64,000 nucleotides of DNA. It comes from Granulosicoccaceae bacterium. GTDB taxonomy: Bacteria > Pseudomonadota > Gammaproteobacteria > Granulosicoccales > Granulosicoccaceae. The notes under the pieces were generated by a model that worked only from the letters and a program-made list of their open reading frames with translations, had not been told where the DNA came from and made no database searches. Of the stretch, positions 25,941 to 34,554 are shown piece after piece (position 1 is the first letter of the stretch; every line of letters begins with the position of its first letter). The stretch spans positions 1 through 64,000 of the forward strand of contig JAHDCO010000010.1 of the NCBI GenBank assembly GCA_020629835.1, written 5' to 3'. Made by a program: the position numbers and the translations under genes.

Positions 25941-26746
25941 TTCGGTTGTATCAGTAGCGTCTGTAGTGCGCGACCGACCGGGCCATGTTCGTCATATAAC
26001 TGGGAATCCGACATACCTATACCGTTGGGTTCCCAGTGACAGGTGGAATCCGTACCCAACCATTGCCCTTGTGGTGCGCGATGCAGTAACACCGTTAAGT
26101 CGGTATTCATAAACGTTGCGTCTTGCGGATCGGCAAGTCTTCCAAACGCGTTGCCACAGTCCGCTAAAGGGCAAATGGCCTGAAACGCACTGGGTGTTTC
26201 AGCTTCAAACAGCGGTACGGTTTTTAGCCAGGCGCGCGTTCGCCCGGGCCCCGCATTTTCACCACTGGGGTAACGCGTTTGCACACCGCGGCCATTAAAC
26301 GCCGGCAAACCGTGCAAAGTGTGTTGTATGGGAAATGCGCCGGGTGCCGCCTCGTCAGGCGACCCCATGAGCGAATCAGTGTGATGCGACCCTGGTGCAG
26401 CGGGTAGTTTAAGTTTGTGGTTGCTGGGCGTCATAAATAACCCATCGGCGCTGAGTACGGGTTTACCCTCGCGGGAAATTAACGTGGCTTCCACCCGGCT
26501 AACCGTGCGACCTTGTCGAATAATGGAGGTATCGATACGAAAACCCGCAAACGGAATGGGGCGGGTAAGTGCCACGGTGATTCGTGTCAGTTGTTGTTCG
26601 GGTAAGCACTGTTCCATTGCGCGAGCCAGCAGCCCGGTGGGTGGCCCGGCATGACAATGATCCTCGTGCCAGGGGCCACGGCAATGCTCTGACGGTGTGT
26701 ACCAGTCAGAGCCTGTGGCCTGGGCCTCGAAGAACGCATCGGTCAT
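25931..26746 (-). CDS. Thioesterase family protein (double hotdog)
   Basis: Protein of 271 residues resembling acyl-CoA thioesterases of the TesB-like, 4HBT_3 group: GPWHEDHCHAGPPTGLLARA near the N terminus, ITVALTRPIPFAGF, and a C-terminal half with DPQDATFMNTDLTVLLHR and MSDSQLYDEHGPVGRALQTL. Such enzymes hydrolyse acyl-CoA thioesters. It is the last gene of the liv operon, its start overlapping livM by four bases (ATGA). That links it to use of a substrate degraded through CoA esters. Confidence 0.82.
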   Translation of the reverse strand: MTDAFFEAQATGSDWYTPSEHCRGPWHEDHCHAGPPTGLLARAMEQCLPEQQLTRITVALTRPIPFAGFRIDTSIIRQGRTVSRVEATLISREGKPVLSADGLFMTPSNHKLKLPAAPGSHHTDSLMGSPDEAAPGAFPIQHTLHGLPAFNGRGVQTRYPSGENAGPGRTRAWLKTVPLFEAETPSAFQAICPLADCGNAFGRLADPQDATFMNTDLTVLLHRAPQGQWLGTDSTCHWEPNGIGMSDSQLYDEHGPVGRALQTLLIQPNHS

Positions 26747-28104
26747 TGGCGATTGGTTTCAGGTATCAATCCGTTGGGACTAAACCGCATCACCATCAGT
26801 AACACCGTTCCCATAATGATCAAGCGCATGTGTGAGGCGTTCTCCAGCATGTGCTCACGTAAGGTGTGACCATCACCCATCCAGGCGGTGCCGTGATCGA
26901 TAACCCACTGACCCAGCGGTTCAGCTTGTACCCAACCGAACCAAACGATGAACGCGCCGAGCACGCTGCCAATGTTGTTTCCTGAACCACCGATAATAAC
27001 CATGACCCAAATCAGGAACGTGTAGCGAAGCGGGTTATAAGTTCCTGGCGTTAGCTGTCCTTCCAATGTGGTCATCATGGCGCCGGCAATACCCACGACC
27101 GCAGAGCCCATCACAAACACTTGCAGGTGGCGGCGGGTAACGTCTTTACCCATGGCATTAGCAGCGTCTTCGTTGTCGCGTATCGCACGCATCATACGAC
27201 CCCACGGTGCTCGCTGTGCCCGATACGCCAGCCATAACACCAGCAGCAACACAGACAAAAACAAACCGGTGTAACACAGCTTTACGAACAGCGATGATGC
27301 CTCAATGAGTTTCTGTTGCAACTCAGCAGCGCGAGCGGTTGCATCAACGGGAAGCTCTGCTGCGTAAAAGTTGGTTACACGCTCAACAAACCAGGGCGTT
27401 TGTTGCAATTCAATCTCATAGGGTACGGGGCGTGGTAAGCCAGAGACGTTTTTTACACCACGCGATAACCAGTCCTCGTTCTTCAGCATGGCAACGATAA
27501 TTTCAGCGATGCCAAGCGTTGCGATGGCTAAATAGTCAGAACGCAATCCAAGCGAAATTTTACCGATCAGCCAAGCAGCGCCTGCGGCAAACAAGCCGCC
27601 GACTAACCAGGAAAACAGTATCGGTGCACCCAGGCCACCCAGGAAACCTGTGCGTGCCGGGTCAAACGATTCAATGGCGTCCACAGCCGGTGCATAAAAG
27701 TAACGGATGAAAAAGAAACCACCCACAATTAACACCACAGTACCCACACTACGCAAACGCCCGGCAGGAATGTATCGTCTAAGCGCATTGACGGCGATGA
27801 CGACCGCGATCAGTGCTAACAGTGAAAAGAATAAGGAAACACCACCTGCCTGCCATGCCCCTTTCACAGGCGGAGTGGAAACCAGCATGGCGGCTAAGCC
27901 ACCGAGCGCTGTGAAGCCAACGATGCCTGCATTGAATAGGCCGGCATAACCCCACTGGATGTTAACGCCTAAAGCCATGACCGCAGAGATCAGGCACATA
28001 TTGATGATGGTAAAAGACAACGTCCATGACTGCATCACGCCAACCGCGATCAAGCAAGCCGCCATCGCAGAAAAGCCCAGTAAGCCTCGAGTTAATTGGT
28101 TCAT
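26743..28104 (-). CDS. livM: Branched-chain amino acid-type ABC permease (LivM)
   Basis: Inner-membrane permease of 453 residues. The typical LivM parts are INMCLISAVMALGVNIQWGY, LGLRSDYLAIATLGIAEI, the EAA-like loop with MMRAIRDNEDAANAMGKD, and a C-terminal set of helices. ATG 28104 overlaps the last base of the livH stop (TGATG) and is preferred to an upstream ATG at 28143 inside livH. It is longer than E. coli LivM (425) because of an extra loop around residues 210-260. It pairs with LivH. Confidence 0.92.
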   Translation of the reverse strand: MNQLTRGLLGFSAMAACLIAVGVMQSWTLSFTIINMCLISAVMALGVNIQWGYAGLFNAGIVGFTALGGLAAMLVSTPPVKGAWQAGGVSLFFSLLALIAVVIAVNALRRYIPAGRLRSVGTVVLIVGGFFFIRYFYAPAVDAIESFDPARTGFLGGLGAPILFSWLVGGLFAAGAAWLIGKISLGLRSDYLAIATLGIAEIIVAMLKNEDWLSRGVKNVSGLPRPVPYEIELQQTPWFVERVTNFYAAELPVDATARAAELQQKLIEASSLFVKLCYTGLFLSVLLLVLWLAYRAQRAPWGRMMRAIRDNEDAANAMGKDVTRRHLQVFVMGSAVVGIAGAMMTTLEGQLTPGTYNPLRYTFLIWVMVIIGGSGNNIGSVLGAFIVWFGWVQAEPLGQWVIDHGTAWMGDGHTLREHMLENASHMRLIIMGTVLLMVMRFSPNGLIPETNRQ

Positions 28105-29114
28105 CAGATGGTCTTCCCACGAAGGATACCGGTAGGTCGCCACAGCAACACCACCACCAAAATCATAAACGACACGGCAAACTTATAATCGGTGGATAGC
28201 AACTGCACCAACCCTTCAGGACGTTCGCCCGCTACATAACCGATCAGTTTTTTGTAAGCGTACGTCAGTAATATCTCCGAGAACGCCACAATAAAACCGC
28301 CGAGTATGGCTCCCAACGGTTTTCCCACCCCTCCGACGATGGCGGCTGCGAACATCGGCAGCAATAACTGAAAGTAGGTGAAGGGTTTGAAGCTTTTGTC
28401 CAATCCGTACAACACACCAGCTAACGTAGTGAGGGCCGCTACAATCAACCACGTAATCATCACGACACGTTTGGGATCAATGCCAGACAGTAACGCCAGG
28501 TCTTCATTGTCTGAGTAGGCCCGCATGGCTTTACCCGTGCGTGTACGTTGCAGGAAGTAAAACAACATCAACATAGCGACAATGGCAATAACCACACTCA
28601 GGCCTTGAGTGAGTTTGATGGTTAAACCTTCATCAAGACCGGTCGCTTTTTTGAAGTCTCTTGCACGCACAAGAAAGCGCATGCCGTCGGAGAACTGCTG
28701 ATCGTTTGGCCCGATGATAAAACGCACTAAGCCGTTGGTAACAAACATTACCCCAACCGACGCAATGACAAACACCACCGGTGCACTTTTCTGTTCTCGA
28801 TAGTGTTTGTAAACCAACTTATCGAATATCAGCACAAGGGCCGCTGTCATGGCGATACCGACGGGTAGTGCAAGCAGCGCAGTGGGCAGTGGACCTAGCG
28901 AGACCCCCATGGATTGCAACCACCACGTCGCCAGAATGGTAAACATGCACCCAAACGCCATGGTGTCACCATGAGCGAAATTGGAAAACCGCAAAACGGC
29001 ATAAACCAGCGTGATGCCCAACGCGCCTAAGGCCAATTGAGAGCCGTAGGTTATGCCCGGAACCAGGATGAAGTTTGCGAAAAGTACCAGCGCATTAATA
29101 GTATCTGTTGACAC
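28104..29114 (-). CDS. livH: Branched-chain amino acid-type ABC permease (LivH)
   Basis: Inner-membrane permease of 336 residues with about eight helices. LivH features are ITLVYAVLRFSNFAHGDTMA near the N terminus, the ATPase-contact loop MRAYSDNEDLALLSGID, and AAIVGGVGKPLGAILGG. It starts 3 bp after livF ends and overlaps livM. With LivM it forms the channel of a high-affinity importer for branched-chain amino acids or other small organic acids and amides. Confidence 0.93.
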   Translation of the reverse strand: MSTDTINALVLFANFILVPGITYGSQLALGALGITLVYAVLRFSNFAHGDTMAFGCMFTILATWWLQSMGVSLGPLPTALLALPVGIAMTAALVLIFDKLVYKHYREQKSAPVVFVIASVGVMFVTNGLVRFIIGPNDQQFSDGMRFLVRARDFKKATGLDEGLTIKLTQGLSVVIAIVAMLMLFYFLQRTRTGKAMRAYSDNEDLALLSGIDPKRVVMITWLIVAALTTLAGVLYGLDKSFKPFTYFQLLLPMFAAAIVGGVGKPLGAILGGFIVAFSEILLTYAYKKLIGYVAGERPEGLVQLLSTDYKFAVSFMILVVVLLWRPTGILRGKTI

Positions 29115-29117
29115 GGA

Positions 29118-29822
29118 TCAGCCCCCCAAAAACGTTTTGCGCACTTCGGCATCAGCCAGCAAAGCCGCGCCCGTGTCTGTGTACTTGTTTTGTCCAGTGA
29201 CCAGCACATAGCCGGTGTCAGCAATCTCTAAGGCTTGACGGGCATTTTGTTCCACCATCAATACAGCGATGCCGGTGTTACGCACTTCCATGATGCGATC
29301 GAACAATTCGTCCATCACAATCGGTGACACGCCGGCGGTGGGTTCGTCCAGCATCAATACACTCGGCTGCGTCATCAGTGCGCGGCCTACAGCCACTTGT
29401 TGTCGTTGCCCCCCGGATAATTCACCAGCGGGTTGGCGCCGCTTTTCACCAAAGATCGGAAACAGTTCATACACCTGATCAATGGTTTTCTGAAAATCAT
29501 CGGTTCGTGTGAACGCACCCATTTGCAGGTTCTCTTCCACACTCATGCTGACGAACACGTTATTGGTTTGCGGCACGAAGCCCATACCCCGTGTCACACG
29601 TTCCTGAGGGCTTAATGAGGAGATGTCTTCACCACCGAGTGTTACTGACCCTTCGCTGAGTTCCAACATGCCGAACAGCGCTTTCATCGCAGTGGATTTG
29701 CCTGCTCCGTTGGGGCCAACAATCACCGCGATTTCACCTCGGTCAACTTCGATGGTGCATTCGTTCAGGATACGCGTTTTGCCGTACCCGCCCACCATAC
29801 TTTCGCCTTTTAACAGACTCAT
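29118..29822 (-). CDS. livF: Branched-chain amino acid-type ABC ATPase (LivF)
   Basis: ATPase of 234 residues. Walker A VGPNGAGKST, signature LSGGQRQQ, Walker B VLMLDEPTAGVSP and the H-loop-like MVEQNARQAL (Glu-Gln form typical for LivF) are present. The start overlaps the livG stop by four bases, consistent with coupled expression of the two ATPases. Confidence 0.93.
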   Translation of the reverse strand: MSLLKGESMVGGYGKTRILNECTIEVDRGEIAVIVGPNGAGKSTAMKALFGMLELSEGSVTLGGEDISSLSPQERVTRGMGFVPQTNNVFVSMSVEENLQMGAFTRTDDFQKTIDQVYELFPIFGEKRRQPAGELSGGQRQQVAVGRALMTQPSVLMLDEPTAGVSPIVMDELFDRIMEVRNTGIAVLMVEQNARQALEIADTGYVLVTGQNKYTDTGAALLADAEVRKTFLGG

Positions 29823-30607
29823 GAGCTACTTACCGATTGCCTGGCCACCTTACGTCCGCCACCTAAGTACGCTTCAATGACACCTTCATCCTGTTGTACC
29901 GCTTCTGCAGTCCCTGTGGCCAACACCTCACCTTCGGCCATCACAATAACCGGATCACACAGCCGGCTGATGAATGCCATATCGTGTTCAATCATGCAGA
30001 AGGTGTATCCGCGTTCCTGGTTCAGGCGTTGAATGGCGTCGCCGATAGAATTGAGTAGTGTCCGGTTAACGCCGGCACCGACTTCATCAAGGAAGACGAT
30101 CTTGGCGTCTACCATCATGGTGCGGCCAAGCTCTAGTAGTTTTTTTTGCCCACCGGATAAATTTCCTGCTAACTCGTGCTGAACATGCTTGATGTTTAGA
30201 AAGTCAACAATGTCATCCACGCGGTCGCTAATAGCCTGTTCGCGCTCAATGGCGCGCTTTGGAAATAAACACGCGTTCCATAAGGATTCACCGGGTTGAT
30301 CACCGGGCACCATCATGAGGTTGTCGCGAACGGTCAGTGTGCTGAATTCATGCGCAATTTGAAACGTGCGAAGCAGGCCGCGGGAAAACAGCTGATGTGG
30401 CTTGAGTCCGGTGATGCGTTCACCGTCCAGAAACACATCGCCTTCAGTCGGAGCAAACGCGCCGGCTATGCAATTAAACAGGGTGGTTTTTCCAGCACCA
30501 TTGGGGCCAATTAAACCTGTGATGGTACCTTCTTCAATGGTCAAACTCACACCGTTTACAGCGCGAACGCCGCCGAAGTGTTTGACCAGGTTTTTCACTT
30601 CAATCAT
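29819..30607 (-). CDS. livG: Branched-chain amino acid-type ABC ATPase (LivG)
   Basis: ATPase of 262 residues. Walker A GPNGAGKTT, LivG-type RTFQIAHEFSTLTV, signature LSGGQKKLL, Walker B IVFLDEVGAGVN and C-terminal MIEHDMAFIS are present. In Walker B the usual DEP is DEV, which is seen in some LivG members. First of the four transporter genes, it starts 11 bp after ygiQ ends. Confidence 0.92.
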   Translation of the reverse strand: MIEVKNLVKHFGGVRAVNGVSLTIEEGTITGLIGPNGAGKTTLFNCIAGAFAPTEGDVFLDGERITGLKPHQLFSRGLLRTFQIAHEFSTLTVRDNLMMVPGDQPGESLWNACLFPKRAIEREQAISDRVDDIVDFLNIKHVQHELAGNLSGGQKKLLELGRTMMVDAKIVFLDEVGAGVNRTLLNSIGDAIQRLNQERGYTFCMIEHDMAFISRLCDPVIVMAEGEVLATGTAEAVQQDEGVIEAYLGGGRKVARQSVSSS

Positions 30608-30618
30608 GTGCGTCCCGC

Positions 30619-32868
30619 TTATTTATGTTTGCGCGGTGGTAAACCGGTGTGCTGAGTGAGTATCGGTTTTACAGGGCGCTTGGAACCGGCTTTCCTCCGA
30701 TCGTTTGCCCCGGTGCTGTTTTTACGTCGAGCTGACTGGTAGCTGCCATCGGTTCTGGGTTGATACTTCGGAATAAGCTGGTGCTCGCCATTGCCAATCA
30801 AGTCGGCTCGGCCCATTCGCTTTAAGGCTTCACGCAACATGGGCCAGTTGTTAGGATCGTGATAACGCAAAAACGCTTTGTGTAGCTGTCGCTGCTCCGG
30901 CGACTTTGCAACGAACACTTCCTCGCCATCCTTAGAACGAATCTTTTTTAACGGGTTTTTACCCGAGTGATACATCGCCGTAGCGGTCGCCATTGGAGAC
31001 GGGTAAAAATTCTGCACTTGGTCTGCGCGAAAATCGTTCTTCTTTAACCACAGGGCTAAATTCATCATGTCCTCATCACGCGTCCCGGGATGTGCGGCGA
31101 TGAAGTACGGAATCAAGTACTGCTCTTTACCGGCTTTCTTCGAGAACTTTTCAAACAGGCGTTTAAATTCATCATAAGCGCCAATGCCGGGTTTCATCAT
31201 CTTGTCCAGCGCGGCCGTCTCGGTGTGTTCGGGAGCAATTTTTAAGTAGCCACCCACATGGTGAGTTACCAGTTCTTCGACATATTCAGGGGATTCGACC
31301 GCTAAGTCATATCGCAAGCCCGATGCGATGAGTATCTTTTTAACGCCAGGCAGTGCACGTGCGCGTTTGTATAAGCTGATAAGCGGGGAATGATCCGTGT
31401 TTAAATTTTTACAGATTGTCGGGTATACACAGGACGGCAGCCGACAGTTGGATTCGATTTCTTTTGACTTGCACGCCAGACGGTACATGTTAGCGGTGGG
31501 CCCGCCAAGGTCGGACACCACACCGGTAAAACCGGGCACGGTATCGCGCATTGTCTCAATTTCACGAATGATGGAATCTTCAGACCGATTTTGAATTTTA
31601 CGACCTTCGTGTTCTGTGATCGAACAGAATGTGCAACCGCCGAAACAACCGCGCATGATGTTTACCGAAAATCGAATCATTTCGTAAGCAGGGATACGCG
31701 CACCTTCATAGCGCGGGTGCGGTACTCGCGCAAACGGTTGATCGAATACGTAATCCATTTCTTCGGTGGATAACGGTACTGGCGGTGGATTAACCCATAA
31801 CTTACGGCCGCCCTGGTTTTGCACTAACGCCCTGGCATTACCCGGATTGGTTTCCAAATGCAGCACGCGATTCGCGTGTGCGTACAACACCGGATCGTTT
31901 TTAACCATTTCAAACGAAGGCAAACGCAGCACGGTGGTTGCCCGAACATCCGCATTGAGTTGTCGACGCTGTTCGGCTGGAATGAACTTCAGTACCGTAT
32001 CTTTGCTTGTTGCATTGCCTTCAGCCGCTGGCCCCGAACCGTTTTTCGTTGCATTGTCAGTCGAAGCGCTGTTGCAATCGGCGTCGCTGTTCTCTTCAAC
32101 CATTTCATAGGGGTTTATGTGCTTTTCGACTCGCCCCGGCTTATCTACTTTACTGCTGTCTATCACGGTCCAGTTGGCCGGCAACTCGTCTACGAAATAA
32201 GCGGTGCCGCGCAGATCGGTTAGCGAATCAATCGGGTTACCGGCCGCTAGACGATGCGCCACGTCAACGATGGCTCTTTCGCCGTTACCGTAAACCAGCA
32301 GGTCTGCGTGCGAATCAGCCAGGATCGAGCGGCGGACTTCATCTTGCCAGTAATCGTAATGGGCGATGCGTCGCAAGCTTGCTTCAATACCGCCAAGCAC
32401 AATGGGCACATCCGAAAACGCTTCGCGACAACGTTGTGAGTACACAACGGACGCTCGGTCAGGGCGTTTGCCGCCTTCGTCGTTGGGGGAGTAGGCGTCA
32501 TCGTTACGGATCTTTCGATCGGCCGTGTAACGGTTGATCATTGAATCCATGTTGCCAGCGGTAATGCCGAAAAACAGGTTCGGTTTGCCTAAGGCAGCGA
32601 ACGGCTCGCATGATTTCCATTCAGGCTGTGCAATGATGCCCACACGAAACCCATGTGCTTCCAGCAATCGGCCGCAAATGGCCATGCCAAAGCTTGGATG
32701 GTCGACATAAGCATCACCGGTAACAATGACAATGTCGCAACTGTCCCACCCCAACTCGTCCATTTCGGCGCGTGTGGTGGGTAGCATGGGCGCTCGTCCG
32801 AAGCATTCAGCCCAGTAGGCTGGGTACTCGTACAGGAGCCTGGTGCGGGGTATGGGAGGGAGTTGCAT
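30619..32868 (-). CDS. ygiQ: YgiQ family radical SAM protein
   Basis: Large radical SAM protein of 749 residues, the normal size for YgiQ (UPF0313). The N-terminal cobalamin-like region has [20 protein letters not shown]. The 4Fe-4S site is [10 protein letters not shown] (CxxxCxxC) around residue 395, followed by a typical TIM-barrel ([25 protein letters not shown]). The reaction is unknown; the family is widespread in bacteria. The C-terminal 50 residues are basic and probably flexible. The gene ends 11 bp before livG, so the liv operon may be read from the same promoter. Confidence 0.93.
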   Translation of the reverse strand: MQLPPIPRTRLLYEYPAYWAECFGRAPMLPTTRAEMDELGWDSCDIVIVTGDAYVDHPSFGMAICGRLLEAHGFRVGIIAQPEWKSCEPFAALGKPNLFFGITAGNMDSMINRYTADRKIRNDDAYSPNDEGGKRPDRASVVYSQRCREAFSDVPIVLGGIEASLRRIAHYDYWQDEVRRSILADSHADLLVYGNGERAIVDVAHRLAAGNPIDSLTDLRGTAYFVDELPANWTVIDSSKVDKPGRVEKHINPYEMVEENSDADCNSASTDNATKNGSGPAAEGNATSKDTVLKFIPAEQRRQLNADVRATTVLRLPSFEMVKNDPVLYAHANRVLHLETNPGNARALVQNQGGRKLWVNPPPVPLSTEEMDYVFDQPFARVPHPRYEGARIPAYEMIRFSVNIMRGCFGGCTFCSITEHEGRKIQNRSEDSIIREIETMRDTVPGFTGVVSDLGGPTANMYRLACKSKEIESNCRLPSCVYPTICKNLNTDHSPLISLYKRARALPGVKKILIASGLRYDLAVESPEYVEELVTHHVGGYLKIAPEHTETAALDKMMKPGIGAYDEFKRLFEKFSKKAGKEQYLIPYFIAAHPGTRDEDMMNLALWLKKNDFRADQVQNFYPSPMATATAMYHSGKNPLKKIRSKDGEEVFVAKSPEQRQLHKAFLRYHDPNNWPMLREALKRMGRADLIGNGEHQLIPKYQPRTDGSYQSARRKNSTGANDRRKAGSKRPVKPILTQHTGLPPRKHK

Positions 32869-33036
32869 AGACGTGAACGCTGACGACGTAACCCTCTATT
32901 GTATCCAAGGCTTGCCTGCTTGCGGGTTCGAAACGTCCAAACACTGCACAAACACCTAGTATTTAGGCAAGCCAATTGCTGTGGTCTGGTGTTGGTATCT
33001 TCCCGTAACGGGGTTTACAAAACAGGTCATCTTCCT

Positions 33037-34530
33037 ATGAATCTATTGCTCAAAATCATATTGCCCGTGTTGGTTTTGATGGGCAGTGCATTCGCAGCCA
33101 AGAAGATGCTGGAATCCAGCCCTGAGGCCGGGCGCCGAAGTTTCCCCCCACCTGTACAGTCGGTGGAAGCCACTAAGCTGGATACCACCGACTACCAGAT
33201 TCTTTTACAAAGCCGAGGCACAGTTGAGCCCACCAACGCCACAACGCTCGTACCCGAGGTGGCAGGATCGGTGGTCAGCGTGTCCGAAAATCTGGTACCC
33301 GGTGGCCGCTTTGCCGCCGGTGACGTACTGGTGGAGCTGGACAAACGTGATTTCGAAATTGCGCTCACCCAAGCCACCGCGCAGCTAGCGCAGGCGCGAG
33401 CCGCGCTGCAGCAAGAGCGCGCCCAGGCGGAGGTGGCAGCACGAGATTGGGCATCTTTGCGAGGGAACACAAAAGCATCGGCGTTGACTCTTCGAGAGCC
33501 GCAGGTTGCAGCTGCCCTGGCCAATGTTCGCTCAGCCACGGCACAGGTAGCACGAGCTCAATTGGATTTTGATCGAGCCGTACTCGTTGCACCATACGAC
33601 GGGCTGGTGCTGGAAGCCGATGTGGATGTCGGTCAGTTTGTTAATCGCGGGACGGCGATCGGTCGAATTTATTCGGTGGCGGCGGTGGATGTTCGGCTTC
33701 CAATATCCAATCGACAGGTCGACTGGCTGGACCTGGAATCCGAAGGAGCGTCCAACAAGCCGCCGGTTATCTTAAAAGCATCCATTGGCGCCACTCAGCA
33801 TACCTGGGCAGGCTATATCGAACGCGTTGAAGGTTTTGACGCCGCCACCCAACAGCTGAACGTCATTGCCCGTGTTTATGATCCTGAAGAAGCGTCATCT
33901 ATGCCGCTGCGCGTGGGTCAATACGTGAATGCCGAAATTGCCGGTAAGACCTTAAACGATGTGTTTGTCATTCCCCGCCAGGCTCTGCGTGCAAACGATG
34001 AAGTGATAACCGTAACCCCGGAGTCCACGCTGGAAAGACAGTTGGTAAGCGTCGCCTGGGGTGACACCGATCAAGTGGCGGTGACCGAAGGGCTACAGGT
34101 GGGGTCGGTGTTAGTTACCACACCGCTGAGTAGTGTGGTTAACGGTAGTCCCGCACGAGCGATCATTGATGGCGTTGAACCGCCTCCTGCGGCGCGTGGC
34201 GGAGATCGACGTTCAGGGTCCCGTACGGAAGGTGGCCGTCCTGCGGGTGCAGGCGCGGGTGCCCCCGCATCCGAACGCGGCAATGGTGAAGGCCGTGGAG
34301 CCGGTCGCGGTGAAGGACGTGGCGAAGGACGTGGCGAAGGACGTGGCGAAGGACGTGGCGAAGGACGTGGCGAAGGTCGCGGTGAAGGTCAAGGTCCAGC
34401 GCGTGGTGAGGGTCAGCGCGATAGGGGAGATTCTAATAACCGCCCTGCTGCGTCCAGATCAGAGTCTGACGCCAGCGCAACGTCAGCAAAAGAACCCACG
34501 CTCGTTAACACGAATCAAGACCGCACTTAA
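33037..34530 (+). CDS. RND efflux periplasmic adaptor (MFP) with Gly/Glu/Arg repeat tail
   Basis: Membrane fusion protein of 497 residues linking an inner-membrane RND pump to an outer-membrane channel. ATG 33037 starts an N-terminal anchor (MNLLLKIILPVLVLMGSAFA). Lipoyl-type halves (TLVPEVAGSVVSVSENL and RAVLVAPYDGLVLEADV) flank an Ala/Gln-rich helical hairpin at about 110-165. Beta-barrel and membrane-proximal parts follow to about residue 385. The last 100 residues are unlike the family: a GEGR-repeat tail with an in-frame 12-bp tandem DNA repeat, then a Ser/Asn-rich end. It is followed 24 bp later by the pump gene. No TolC-type gene is present nearby. Confidence 0.9.
   Translation: MNLLLKIILPVLVLMGSAFAAKKMLESSPEAGRRSFPPPVQSVEATKLDTTDYQILLQSRGTVEPTNATTLVPEVAGSVVSVSENLVPGGRFAAGDVLVELDKRDFEIALTQATAQLAQARAALQQERAQAEVAARDWASLRGNTKASALTLREPQVAAALANVRSATAQVARAQLDFDRAVLVAPYDGLVLEADVDVGQFVNRGTAIGRIYSVAAVDVRLPISNRQVDWLDLESEGASNKPPVILKASIGATQHTWAGYIERVEGFDAATQQLNVIARVYDPEEASSMPLRVGQYVNAEIAGKTLNDVFVIPRQALRANDEVITVTPESTLERQLVSVAWGDTDQVAVTEGLQVGSVLVTTPLSSVVNGSPARAIIDGVEPPPAARGGDRRSGSRTEGGRPAGAGAGAPASERGNGEGRGAGRGEGRGEGRGEGRGEGRGEGRGEGRGEGQGPARGEGQRDRGDSNNRPAASRSESDASATSAKEPTLVNTNQDRT
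34309..34392 (+). repeat. 12-bp in-frame tandem repeat in the adaptor gene
   Basis: Seven units of GGCGAAGGACGT or near variants run head to tail; four of them (34321-34368) are identical. Each encodes Gly-Glu-Gly-Arg. Perfect short units like this are prone to slippage, but loss or gain of a unit keeps the reading frame. Confidence 0.95.
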
Positions 34531-34554
34531 AAACCCTACTACCGGAGTACGACT

